Below are positions 8,959 to 17,609 of a DNA stretch of 64,000 bases, piece after piece. The notes under the pieces are model-generated. The model did no database searches and had not been told where the DNA came from. It saw nothing but the letters and a program-made list of their open reading frames with translations. A program made the translations under genes and the position numbers. Source of the DNA: DATKUK01 sp035530655 (GTDB lineage Bacteria; Planctomycetota; Phycisphaerae; UBA1845; DATKUK01). Location: the NCBI GenBank assembly GCA_035530655.1, contig DATKUK010000122.1:115067-179066 (forward strand), in the 5' to 3' direction. Position 1 is the first letter of the stretch. Every line of letters starts with the position of its first letter.

Positions 8959-11559
8959 ATGAGTACATCTGTGCGATATCCCCTTTTCTGTCAGATCGGT
9001 TTTGAGCAGTCGGCCCGATGCGTACTTTCGCATCGGCGTGTGGACCGGGCGCTGGGGGCGCTGGCGGAGTTGGGGCATGGCTCGGGCGGCGCCCTGCCGA
9101 CCGTTCCGCCGGATGTTCCGGAGCTTTCGGATCTGTACGCCGAGCCCGGGCCATGGGCAGGCTTGGCCGTCGCCGATCGCACGGTGGCGGCTGTCGCGGG
9201 GCTCTTTGCCGACGGTGCCGATGCAGCCGCCTGGAAGGGGGTCGTGGATCATCTCCAGCACTTGCTGCACTGTGGCAAGCCGCATGTGACGGCTGCGAAC
9301 GCCGCAGGGGGCGCCGTTCTACTAGCCGCGGCGTGTGTGCTGCCCGATCACCCGTGGGCGCCCGTTTGGGCCATGGCGGGCAGCCTTCGATTGACCGCGT
9401 GGCTCGACGCCCATCCTGGCCAGGTTGATGAAGCGGTTCAGCGCGGTGCAGGGCTGGCGATGGAGGTGCTTTCGGCGCTGGCGGATGTGGCGCCTGCGTT
9501 GCCCGAAGGCGCGTTTCGCGTGCTGGCTTCGGGCGCCGGACGTCGCGCGGAGCCGGCTGTGGGTACGTACGCCATGCACCCATCGGATGAGCAGTTGGCC
9601 CACCTGTTGACGTGCCCGCCGGATGTGGCTGTGGAGGCGTTTGCCGAACGGATCCGTCTTCTGAAGCGGGACCGACGGATACACGATCTGTTCGACGAGC
9701 AGGGCCCACCCGATCGGGTGGAGTTGGAGGAGATGTGCCGCAATGTACTGACCCTGCGGGCGCACATGCACGTCAAGCATGACTACGGCCGCCAGATCGA
9801 TTGGGCCACAGTCCTGAACGATGACATTGAGTCGAACGTTTCACTGAACCATCACTTGCACATTGCGGTTTTGGCACGCGGATACTCGGCCTATGGCGAT
9901 GCGCGTTACGCCGAGCATGCGGTAAGAATGCTGCGATCGTGGTTCGATCAGTCGCCGTGTCCGTCGGTCTGGGGGCAGTTGCAGTGGCGGACGCTGGAGG
10001 TGGGGGGGCGGCTGACGAGCGCGTGGCCTGTGATCGCCATGGCCCTGATTGACTATGAGCCGTTCGTAAAGAGTTGCCTGACCGATCTGGTTCGCTGGAC
10101 GGTGGCCAGCGCGAGGTATCTTTGTGCGTTTGCCGGCCCGTGGAACAACTGGCTTCAGGTCGAATGCGCGGGTGGACTGGCGGCGACTGCGCTCGTGCCG
10201 GAGTGGCGCGACGCGGAGTTGGCCAGGGCGATGTTCACACAGCGGCTGGCCTGGATCAATCGGCACATGTTTTTGCCCGACGGCATGCAGTCGGAGAATG
10301 CACCGCACTATCACGCGTTTCCCTGGTCGCGGCTGTATGTGGCGGCTGCGCTCGACGAGGCCCTGGGCAAGACCGTTTCGGGGGAGTATTGGGACTTTTT
10401 GGTGCGGGGCGCCGAACCGTTCTGGAAGCTGCGGATGCCCGATGGGGCGCTGCCTTCGTTGTCCGACGCGAGCCCGCGTCACAACAGCGGCGACAGGTGG
10501 CTGCGAATCGTCGGGCATCAACGGCAATGCCCGCAGATGTTGGCCGTCCTCGAGCCGGAAGCCGCTGGCGATAGTCTGCCCGAGCCGTGCCAGCGGCTGC
10601 CGCATGCGGGCCTGACCGTGTTGCGCACCGGGTGGGGCCGGCGCGATGACTACGTGCTCTTTGATCATGGTTTCTTCGGGACGAATCACCAGCATGAGGA
10701 CAAACTGACGTTTCTGTACGCATCGGGCGGGCGCTTGCTTGTCGGTGATGCGGGCATCTATCGGTATAGCAACGACGAGTGGGAGTACTACTTCCGAGGT
10801 GCGTGGGGGCACAACGCCGTAATGATCGACGGCAAGCAGCAGTGTCGCGTGATCGATCATCTCCGCGGGATCAACGAGCAGATACCCGATCCGGATGCCC
10901 GGCAAGAGATCCAGCCGGGGCGCTACGGCCTGCTGTCGGGCTGGTACAGGGATGGCTTTGCGCCACGCAGCTTCGTCTTGTGGGAGCGTCAGGCCGACCG
11001 GTCGAGCGATGAGGCCGCACGCGACAGGTCGATTCAGCATCAGCGGCTGCTGCTGTACGTTTGGCGGCGGGGTCTGCTGGTGATCGACCGTGTGTTGGGA
11101 AGCGGGCATCACGAGATCGTGCAGGTCTTTCATTTGCACCCGTTCGAGGAGGGTGCCGGCGAGCAGCGGACGTACGAGCCTGGGTGCCTGCGGATTGACC
11201 GTGGCAGGGCCCTGCTGTCGCACCCAGACCAGACAGGCGTTACGCTCGTGCATTCGCGGGAGGGCATCGAGCCGATCAGTTATTGCGGGCAGGAGCATCC
11301 CCCTTGCGGGTGGACAGCCCTGTACGGTGAGCAGCCTTCCCACGACGTGCATTACACCGGGCGAGTTGAACTCCCGGCGGTTCTGGGGGTGTGGATCGAG
11401 CCAACGGCGCCGGGCGGTACTGGCGGTGCCGGGCGGCTCGACGTGGCGGCCGAGGGCGATCGGATACGTTTTGGCGTGACCACGGCAGGCGGTTTGGTGT
11501 CGGGCGTTCTGGACGCGGGGCGGGTGACGGTTGAGCAGATTGAGGGCGACAATGTCTGA
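8959..11559 (+). CDS. Heparinase II/III-family polysaccharide lyase-like protein
   Basis: 866 aa. The ATG has AAGGAG eight bases upstream. The middle part (about residues 270-520) is an alpha-toroid typical of heparinase II/III and alginate-lyase superfamily proteins, including GPWNNWLQVECAGGLA and LPDGMQSENAPHYHAFPWSR, where Asn and His residues are candidates for active-site positions. The C-terminal part is the all-beta domain: FGTNHQHEDKLTF, VGDAGIYRYSNDEWEYYFRG and GAWGHNAVMIDG match the conserved Heparinase_II_III motif. It would cleave uronic-acid-containing polysaccharide by beta-elimination. No classical signal peptide is apparent at the chosen start, which is odd for this family. 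It overlaps the next methyltransferase gene, so both products may act on the same polymer. Confidence 0.85.
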   Translation: MSTSVRYPLFCQIGFEQSARCVLSHRRVDRALGALAELGHGSGGALPTVPPDVPELSDLYAEPGPWAGLAVADRTVAAVAGLFADGADAAAWKGVVDHLQHLLHCGKPHVTAANAAGGAVLLAAACVLPDHPWAPVWAMAGSLRLTAWLDAHPGQVDEAVQRGAGLAMEVLSALADVAPALPEGAFRVLASGAGRRAEPAVGTYAMHPSDEQLAHLLTCPPDVAVEAFAERIRLLKRDRRIHDLFDEQGPPDRVELEEMCRNVLTLRAHMHVKHDYGRQIDWATVLNDDIESNVSLNHHLHIAVLARGYSAYGDARYAEHAVRMLRSWFDQSPCPSVWGQLQWRTLEVGGRLTSAWPVIAMALIDYEPFVKSCLTDLVRWTVASARYLCAFAGPWNNWLQVECAGGLAATALVPEWRDAELARAMFTQRLAWINRHMFLPDGMQSENAPHYHAFPWSRLYVAAALDEALGKTVSGEYWDFLVRGAEPFWKLRMPDGALPSLSDASPRHNSGDRWLRIVGHQRQCPQMLAVLEPEAAGDSLPEPCQRLPHAGLTVLRTGWGRRDDYVLFDHGFFGTNHQHEDKLTFLYASGGRLLVGDAGIYRYSNDEWEYYFRGAWGHNAVMIDGKQQCRVIDHLRGINEQIPDPDARQEIQPGRYGLLSGWYRDGFAPRSFVLWERQADRSSDEAARDRSIQHQRLLLYVWRRGLLVIDRVLGSGHHEIVQVFHLHPFEEGAGEQRTYEPGCLRIDRGRALLSHPDQTGVTLVHSREGIEPISYCGQEHPPCGWTALYGEQPSHDVHYTGRVELPAVLGVWIEPTAPGGTGGAGRLDVAAEGDRIRFGVTTAGGLVSGVLDAGRVTVEQIEGDNV

Positions 11560-12322
11560 TATGTTCCAGGATGGTACGGCGTACTACGACCAGATGGTGG
11601 ACTGGCAGCGTCGACTCGAACGTGAGGCACCGTTCTACAGGCGGGTTTTCGAGCAGCATCATGTCAGAAGCGTTCTGGACTGCGCATGCGGGACGGGACA
11701 CCACGCCGCGATGTTTGCCGGGTGGGGTCTGGCCGTGACCGGGTCGGACCTGAGCGAGGAGATGGTCGAACGCGCCAGAAAGCAGCACGGAGAGCACGCT
11801 CGGCTGCGATGGCTGGTGCGGTCGTTCCACGACTTGAGCGGGATCGGCGAGCCCTTCGATGCGGTGATATGTGTGGGCAACTCGCTCGCGCTCGCGGCGG
11901 ATGGCAAGCAGGCCTGTCGAGATGCGCTGGCCTCGATGGCGGCGGTTGTACGACCAGGTAGTCTGCTGATCGTGCACGTATTGAACATCTGGCGCGTCGC
12001 ACCGGGCGAACTGGTCGTGCAAAAGCTCATGCCGCTAACGCCCGAGAGCGGCGAGGCGTTGCTGCTGAAGCTTTTTCATCGGGCGGGTTCACAGGGATAT
12101 ATCGACACACTCATCGTGTCGCGGCCTGACGCGGGCGCTGCGTGGTGCGGCGAGCATCACACCGCGCGTCCCATCGGCCTGCGGGGTGCCTGGGTGCGTC
12201 GTACGCTGACCGAACTGGGGTTCGCCCGCGTCGATCTGTGGGGCGACTATCAGTGCACGCGCTATCGCGCGGATCGTAGCGTCGATCTGATCGTCACGGC
12301 GGAGAAGGCGAGTCCGTCGTAG
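11552..12322 (+). CDS. Class I SAM-dependent methyltransferase coupled to the lyase
   Basis: 256 aa from the ATG at 11552, which overlaps the stop of the lyase gene (ATGTCTGA). SAM-binding motif I is VLDCACGTGHHA, followed by an acidic residue in motif II (GSDLSEEM) and FDAVICVGNSLA in the motif IV position, the usual Methyltransf_11/25 core. The last 60 residues (GLRGAWVRRTLTELGFARVDLWGDY) complete the fold. The substrate is unknown. The tight coupling suggests a sugar or oligosaccharide product of the lyase pathway, but small-molecule methyltransferases of many kinds look alike. Confidence 0.82.
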   Translation: MSDMFQDGTAYYDQMVDWQRRLEREAPFYRRVFEQHHVRSVLDCACGTGHHAAMFAGWGLAVTGSDLSEEMVERARKQHGEHARLRWLVRSFHDLSGIGEPFDAVICVGNSLALAADGKQACRDALASMAAVVRPGSLLIVHVLNIWRVAPGELVVQKLMPLTPESGEALLLKLFHRAGSQGYIDTLIVSRPDAGAAWCGEHHTARPIGLRGAWVRRTLTELGFARVDLWGDYQCTRYRADRSVDLIVTAEKASPS

Positions 12323-12339
12323 CGGTGTGCTGTCGGGCC

Positions 12340-13233
12340 TTAGGCTTTCCAGGGGGGCGTTTCGGGAAGCCGTTGCTGGAATCGTTCGAGCAGGCTCTGC
12401 TGATAGGGGCCGGCGAAGGTGGATTGCAGGAAACGATCGAACCCCTCATCGCGGAGTTGCTGCCACGAGCCATCCTCGTCGCCCGGGACGGTGGGGAAGA
12501 ACAGGGCGTCGTTGGATTGCGCGGCCGTCAGGTCGCCCGGGGCGTCGCCGACCATAAGGACGTTGGCCGGTTCGTACCGCCCGTCGGCGGCCGCGCGAAG
12601 CTGTTCGGCCTTGGTGCCGAGTTCCTGCCCGCCGAGTAGCGCGACGTGTTGCACCAGGCTGTACTGCTGCCATTCGCGCCGGCAGGCTTCGTGGGGCATT
12701 TGAGACACGACGATCAGGTCGGCCTGTCGGGCCATCCGGTCCAGCGTGGGTTTGACCGAGGGGAATGGTCTGAGGTGGCCCGCCTTCTGGTCGACCGCTT
12801 GATTGACCGCTTCGCTCCATTGCAGGACGCGCTGGAGTTCGGGATTTGGCCCGGCGGTGTCCATGACGGTTTCCAGGCCCGCGTTGCTCTTGGGGTGCTC
12901 GGAGTCGATGAAGGCCCTCAGTGAGTCCATCGCCGGAATCGTCACGCCGCTGGCCTGGACCTCGGGCCGCTCGCGCAGCAGATCGAGCACCATCAGCAGG
13001 GCGGGGAACCGGTTGAGCCCGCGCCATTTGGAGTATAGGTTGACGAAGTGCTCGGTTTGTTCGACCAGTACGGCGATCGGCTCGAGTGCGAAGGACCGAA
13101 TGATCTCGGGCGTGAAGCAGTGAACGTGCTTGAACGTCATGGTGTCCATGGCGCAGCCATCGGAATCGACGGCCACAAGGTGGTCGTGCCGTTTTTCGAA
13201 GGCTGCCGCCGCCGACGGTGTCGTGCTGTTCAT
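12340..13233 (-). CDS. HAD-superfamily hydrolase
   Basis: 297 aa. Motif I is AVDSDGCAMD with the nucleophile Asp23 and acid/base Asp25. Later come VVSQMP as a motif II-like segment and LMVGDAPGDLTAAQ as motifs III/IV with the metal-binding acidic residues. The long cap between residues 40 and 160 indicates a C1-type HAD phosphatase. The natural substrate is unknown; a sugar phosphate is plausible from context. It converges on the methyltransferase gene (17 bases between stops) and diverges from the GH3 gene. Confidence 0.78.
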   Translation of the reverse strand: MNSTTPSAAAAFEKRHDHLVAVDSDGCAMDTMTFKHVHCFTPEIIRSFALEPIAVLVEQTEHFVNLYSKWRGLNRFPALLMVLDLLRERPEVQASGVTIPAMDSLRAFIDSEHPKSNAGLETVMDTAGPNPELQRVLQWSEAVNQAVDQKAGHLRPFPSVKPTLDRMARQADLIVVSQMPHEACRREWQQYSLVQHVALLGGQELGTKAEQLRAAADGRYEPANVLMVGDAPGDLTAAQSNDALFFPTVPGDEDGSWQQLRDEGFDRFLQSTFAGPYQQSLLERFQQRLPETPPWKA

Positions 13234-13286
13234 GGCCTGCGTATCTCCGATCAGCTACTGGGGTTTGCCTTCTCGCTGCGTGGGAG

Positions 13287-13316
13287 TTTACCGATTGCGG
13301 CGCGGAATGCTAGAAT
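13287..13316 (+). promoter_or_regulatory. Possible sigma-70 promoter of the GH3 gene
   Basis: TTTACC (13287-13292), 18 bases, TAGAAT (13311-13316). The -35 match is weak; the -10 and its position 42 bases before the start codon are good. Confidence 0.4.
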
Positions 13317-13357
13317 CGGGCTTTCTTGACGGAGCCCACGGGGCAAGGAGATGGTTG

Positions 13358-15061
13358 ATGTCGCAGGACAAGCAAGCCTTCATCGATGACATCCTCTCGC
13401 GCATGTCGCTGGATCAGAAGGTGGGTCAGTGCATCACGTTCGAGTTTGCCGGCACGCGGGTGGACTGGCACGCCTACGATAAGATCCTGCGGCACCAGGT
13501 GGGCGGGCTGCGTGTCACGCCGCATATCTACACCGAAGAGCCCTACGGCACGCGGTTGGTGGGCGGGGCCGAGGAGCAGCGTCTGAGCCCCTATGCGCCG
13601 CCGGAGGTCTACGCCCGGGTACTCAACAGGCTTCAGGAGATCGCGCTGTCGCGCGAGCCGGCGATTCCGTTGCACATCAGCTCGGATCAGGAGGGGGACT
13701 GGAGTCAGGATTACGCCCGCGGAGGGGTGCATCTGTTTCCCAGTGCAATGGGCATGTCGGCCACGAACGACGCCGATTGGGTTTATCGGGCGTATCGCCT
13801 GGTGGCGCGCCAGCAGCGGGCGGTGGGCATCCGACAGCTTCACACGCCCTGTCTTGACGTCAACATCGAGCCGAAGAACCCCGAGATCTGCACCCGCAGC
13901 TTCGGTGACGATCCCCAGCGTTGCATCGAGTTCGGCCTGGCTCAGCTCCGCGCGTTTCGCGACGAGGGACTGATCGCCACGGGCAAGCACTTTCCGGGCC
14001 GGGGCGATTCCGCCGTCGACGTGCACTTCGCGGTGGACGTCAACCGCACCGACCGCAAACGATTGGAGGAGGTAGAGCTGGCGCCGTACCGGGCGCTCAT
14101 CGCCGAGGGCCTGCCGTGCGTGATGACGGCACACACGATCTACCCGGCGTTGGACGCGGACGAGATGCCGGCGTCGGTCTCGCGGCGGATCACCACAGAC
14201 CTGCTGCGCGAGCAGATGGGTTTCGAGGGGGTGATCACGACCGACGCGATGGGCATGGGCGGCGTGATGAAGAAGTTTGCCACGTACGGCCAGGCTTGCG
14301 CTGCCGCGATCGCCGCCGGGGCCGATCTGGTGCTGAGCAAGTGCGACGCATCCCGCCGTGATGAGGTGTTCGAGACGGTCAAACAGTACGTCCAGGACGG
14401 GAAGATACCGATGGGCGAGCTGGACGCGCACGTGCGGCGCATCCTGTCGTTGAAGTTTGACTACGGCCTGTTCGCCCAATCCTTTGTGGAGGCCGATCGT
14501 GCCGTCGAGCCGATCCGCGATCCAGCCTCGGTGACGCTCTGCAAGCAGACTGCCCTGAAAGCGGCGGTGCTGGTTCGCGACGAGGCCGGTTTGCTCCCGC
14601 TGTCACCCGATATGCCGGTACTGGTTATCGAGCAGCGCTATCCACTCTATCAGAATAAGGCCGACGACTACTGGTGGCACTCCAACATGCTTCAGGAGTT
14701 TGCTCGCGAGCATGCTCGAACGGTCTTCGAGTGTGAGACCGATTTGAAGGTTAGCGACGAGCAGGCCCAGCGGGTACTGGCGACGGCTGACAAGGCCGAC
14801 GTGGTCATCGCGCTGAGCTTCTTCTGGCGAGGCAATCCGACCAACAGCGAACTGGTGGCAGAGCTGATCCGTCGCGGCAAGAAGGTCATCCTCGTTGCGG
14901 CTACGCCGTACGAGAACATCTGCCTTCCGCAGGTGCAGACGCTTGTGGTCACCTTTGCGGCTGTCCCCAGGAGCCTGGAGGCCGCTGCCGAGATCATCTA
15001 CGGTCGGGCCCGGCCGGGCGGCACGTGGCCGCTGAAGCACTATCGCTTGAAGGGGGTGTGA
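13358..15061 (+). CDS. Glycoside hydrolase family 3 (beta-N-acetylhexosaminidase/NagZ-like)
   Basis: 567 aa. The ATG at 13358 has AAGGAG seven bases upstream; the longer frame upstream has no family similarity. The GH3 N-terminal barrel carries GKHFPGRGDSAVDVHF, the Lys-His and Asp-rich substrate-binding segment typical of NagZ-like members, and ITTDAMGMGGV with the nucleophile Asp at residue 296. A second alpha/beta domain (about 400-567) follows, so it is longer than single-domain NagZ and resembles two-domain GH3 N-acetylglucosaminidases. There is no obvious signal peptide, suggesting cytoplasmic recycling of glycan fragments, perhaps with the neighbouring lyase. Confidence 0.88.
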   Translation: MSQDKQAFIDDILSRMSLDQKVGQCITFEFAGTRVDWHAYDKILRHQVGGLRVTPHIYTEEPYGTRLVGGAEEQRLSPYAPPEVYARVLNRLQEIALSREPAIPLHISSDQEGDWSQDYARGGVHLFPSAMGMSATNDADWVYRAYRLVARQQRAVGIRQLHTPCLDVNIEPKNPEICTRSFGDDPQRCIEFGLAQLRAFRDEGLIATGKHFPGRGDSAVDVHFAVDVNRTDRKRLEEVELAPYRALIAEGLPCVMTAHTIYPALDADEMPASVSRRITTDLLREQMGFEGVITTDAMGMGGVMKKFATYGQACAAAIAAGADLVLSKCDASRRDEVFETVKQYVQDGKIPMGELDAHVRRILSLKFDYGLFAQSFVEADRAVEPIRDPASVTLCKQTALKAAVLVRDEAGLLPLSPDMPVLVIEQRYPLYQNKADDYWWHSNMLQEFAREHARTVFECETDLKVSDEQAQRVLATADKADVVIALSFFWRGNPTNSELVAELIRRGKKVILVAATPYENICLPQVQTLVVTFAAVPRSLEAAAEIIYGRARPGGTWPLKHYRLKGV

Positions 15062-15078
15062 GGCGGCTATCGACGCGT

Positions 15079-16557
15079 CTAGGCCGATCCGCTGAGGATC
15101 ATGCCGATGGTCCGCAGCATAATGCCGAGGTCCAGCTCCAGCGACATGTATTTGATGTAGTACAGATCAAGCTGTAGCTTCCTGCGGGCATCGGCAATGC
15201 TCGAGCCGTACCGGAAGTTGATCTGAGCCCAGCCGGTCAGGCCCGGCTTGACCAGGTGGCGCTCGTTGTAGTAGGGGATCTGTGCGGCCAGCAGGTCGAC
15301 CATGTCGGGGCGTTCGGGTCTTGGGCCGACCAGCGACATCTGCCCGCGCAGTACGTTCCACAATTGCGGCAACTCATCCATGTGTGTGCGGCGCAGCCAG
15401 CGTCCCACGGGGGTCGCGCGTGGGTCGTTGCGGGCGGCCCAGATGCTTCGGTCTCGCTCGGCCCCCTCGCGCATGGTGCGGAACTTGTAGAGCACAAAGG
15501 TCCGCCCGCCTTGTCCGACACGTCGCTGGCGGTGTAACACGGGTCCGGGGCTGCTCAGCCTCACCGACAGCATGATGAGCGGAAAGAACGGCAGCGTGAC
15601 GGCCAGGCCGACCAGCGACAGCAACACGTCGACAGCGCGCTTGACGGAGGCGATTTCGTCTCGGTAGACACCCAGATCGGCAAACAGGAACCAGTGCGGT
15701 CCGATGCGGCTGACCGGTACCTCACCAAAGGCTTTTTCGTAGAAGGTCGACTCGTTGGTGACGCGGCAGCCAAGGCTCAGACAGGACAGGGCCGATTCCA
15801 CCACTTCGTCATCGAGTTGTGCTTCATCGCCCAGCACGACCTCGCGCACGTCGTATTGGGCGCATAGTTGCGACAGTTCGCTGACGTGACCGACCACCGG
15901 TAGATCGTCGATGACGTGCCAGCCGGCACCGGTCGGCCCGGTCAGGACCAGCCCGGCGACGTGATAGGGGGCTGGCCCGGATTCCTGGATCGCCCGGGCC
16001 GTCACGCGTGCTGAGGGGCCGGTGCCCACCACCAGGACGGTGCGCCGGTAGCAGCGCAGCACGGCGAAGGCAGCCAGCCGCAGCCCGGTGCCGCCGATGA
16101 GGCACGTAGCCACCATCCAGACAATGATCCGGCGGCTCATTTCAGCGTACATGGCACCGGATATCACCACGTAGCTCAGGCAGGCGGCTGCCAGGATGGC
16201 TACGGCGGGGCGGATCAGCAACCGTCGCTTACTCAGCAGGGTGGCCTGCTCGTACAGGCCCACGATCAAGCCTGCCAAGGTCAGGGCTATTGCGCTGACC
16301 AGCCACGCCTCCGACATGGCGATCTGGATCGCCGGGTCAGACAAATCCCAGGGAGATGCCGCATAGCCGATTGACAGTCCGATCAAAGCGATGCCGGCGT
16401 CCGCCGCCATCCAAACCGGCTTGCGGAAACTTAGAATAATGCGGCCAAGGACCGTACTCCAGCGGGGTCGCGGCAGCACACCGAGGCGCGGCTCGACGTC
16501 CTTGCGGACCTCGGGGGCCGCCACCGTTTGAGGAGTGTCCAGGATCGATGTTTCCAC
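15079..16557 (-). CDS. Polyprenyl-phosphate hexose-1-phosphate transferase (WbaP/WcaJ/EpsE type)
   Basis: 492 aa from GTG at 16557, chosen because AAGGA lies six bases upstream; an in-frame TTG at 16590 adds 11 residues. The N-terminal half has several hydrophobic helices and a nucleotide-binding-like domain (VLVVGTGPSARVTARAI). The C-terminal bacterial sugar transferase domain carries SSPGPVLHRQRRVGQGG, FVLYKFRTM, RRTHMDELPQLWNVLRG, MSLVGPRPERP and KPGLTGWAQI, all hallmark motifs. It attaches the first sugar phosphate to undecaprenyl phosphate at the inner membrane, starting the repeat unit. It is the only clear initiating enzyme in the window and so marks the left functional edge of the polysaccharide locus. 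Confidence 0.93.
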   Translation of the reverse strand: METSILDTPQTVAAPEVRKDVEPRLGVLPRPRWSTVLGRIILSFRKPVWMAADAGIALIGLSIGYAASPWDLSDPAIQIAMSEAWLVSAIALTLAGLIVGLYEQATLLSKRRLLIRPAVAILAAACLSYVVISGAMYAEMSRRIIVWMVATCLIGGTGLRLAAFAVLRCYRRTVLVVGTGPSARVTARAIQESGPAPYHVAGLVLTGPTGAGWHVIDDLPVVGHVSELSQLCAQYDVREVVLGDEAQLDDEVVESALSCLSLGCRVTNESTFYEKAFGEVPVSRIGPHWFLFADLGVYRDEIASVKRAVDVLLSLVGLAVTLPFFPLIMLSVRLSSPGPVLHRQRRVGQGGRTFVLYKFRTMREGAERDRSIWAARNDPRATPVGRWLRRTHMDELPQLWNVLRGQMSLVGPRPERPDMVDLLAAQIPYYNERHLVKPGLTGWAQINFRYGSSIADARRKLQLDLYYIKYMSLELDLGIMLRTIGMILSGSA

Positions 16558-16655
16558 AAGGGTTCCTTGCCCGGATGTTATGGGCTCCAAGTGCTATCGA
16601 CCGTCCAGGTCGCCTTCCTGAGCTATCGCGCGGGCGCCCGGAAGGGCGGTCAGGC

Positions 16656-16663
16656 TCCGATAA
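16656..16663 (+). promoter_or_regulatory. CCGATAA-type motif upstream of the lipoprotein gene
   Basis: TCCGATAA, about 98 bases before the lipoprotein start. No TAAA-like box is found 15-16 bases upstream, so promoter activity is doubtful. It is listed because the octamer recurs across the locus. Confidence 0.3.
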
Positions 16664-16760
16664 TCAGTCGCTGGCGGGTTCTGCGTGTCTAGAGGCTGTC
16701 CAGGCCATATAGCGGAGCGACGCTAAGCCGTTCACCCTGGAACGCCGATGTACAATTCGT

Positions 16761-17555
16761 ATGGTTACCGCGTTGCGGCAGATGTCTGCGCTGATGCTGT
16801 TTGTGGCCCTGGGTGGGTGTGCCGTACCGTCGTGCCCCCCCGAGCACAAACCGTTGGCGCCGCTGCGCGATCTTGTCGGCAGGCCTGTCGACCTGCCGGC
16901 GGGAAGGTACCGGGTGATGCCAGACGCCGTACCCGAGGGGCAGTTCCCCTGTTCTGTGGCGGTAGCCCGTCTGAGGCGCGCTGGCCGGGCGATGTCGGCG
17001 GATACTCAGCCGAGCGAGCGAAACGGCTTCGTGCTTGATCCGTTCGGCCACAAGGAGAGCGTTTGCTGGGCGGAACTCTTTGACAACATCGCGTCGGTCA
17101 GCGAAGTCTTCCCCGTCGATTCCCCATACCTGCCCAGCCAGCCTGCAGAACCGGGTCAGGTGGTCCGAGCGCTGAGTCGCGTTCACGCCGGTCTGTGCGT
17201 CATCCTCTCGGAGGGCGACGTGACGGTAGGCGAGTCTGTCGGCAGCGAGGGCGACGACCCGCCCAGCGGCGAGACGGCGATGGCAAGACAGGTCGTGGGC
17301 GTCATTTACGAGACACGCCACGAGAACCTGTTGGCGATCGCCAAGAGCGAACTGTTTGCGTATAGCAACGGGGGTCAGAACGGCGCGGATCGCTCGGTGG
17401 CTGAGGAATTGGCGGCGGCACGGTTTCGCCAGTTGGTGCACGAGGCGATGTGCGAGTTGGTGGAGAGCTCGCGGCCCGGCGCGGTCGAGCGGCCCAATCC
17501 CTGGTCGAGTTGGCCCAGCGGGCCGGGCCCGTTGCTCTGGCCGGGCAAACGCTAG
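16761..17555 (+). CDS. Hypothetical lipoprotein
   Basis: 264 aa. The N-terminus MVTALRQMSALMLFVALGGC is a short lipoprotein signal with a lipobox ending at Cys20. I do not recognise the mature domain. It contains a stretch about a property value with LPAGRYRVMPDAVPEG and a C-terminal region rich in Ala/Glu helices. A long frame on the opposite strand covers the same DNA, but the lipobox and the same-strand neighbours favour the plus strand. A possible internal start is ATG at 16782. A TACAAT hexamer at 16751-16756 lies only four bases before the ATG. An outer- or inner-membrane-anchored accessory of the polysaccharide system is a guess from position. Confidence 0.55.
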   Translation: MVTALRQMSALMLFVALGGCAVPSCPPEHKPLAPLRDLVGRPVDLPAGRYRVMPDAVPEGQFPCSVAVARLRRAGRAMSADTQPSERNGFVLDPFGHKESVCWAELFDNIASVSEVFPVDSPYLPSQPAEPGQVVRALSRVHAGLCVILSEGDVTVGESVGSEGDDPPSGETAMARQVVGVIYETRHENLLAIAKSELFAYSNGGQNGADRSVAEELAAARFRQLVHEAMCELVESSRPGAVERPNPWSSWPSGPGPLLWPGKR

Positions 17556-17609
17556 CCGGTTGCAGGGGGCTTGTCGGCCGCAGGTGCCGTGCAACGTCGG
17601 CGGAGGCCC

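Noticed and set aside
9841..11352. Long open frame (about 503 codons) on the minus strand inside the heparinase-like gene
   Set aside because: It is rich in Arg, Pro, His and Gln, has no recognisable domain and mirrors the codon bias of the real gene on the plus strand.
13310..14479. 389-codon minus-strand frame opposite the GH3 gene
   Set aside because: The plus strand carries unmistakable GH3 motifs; the minus frame is a GC-driven shadow.
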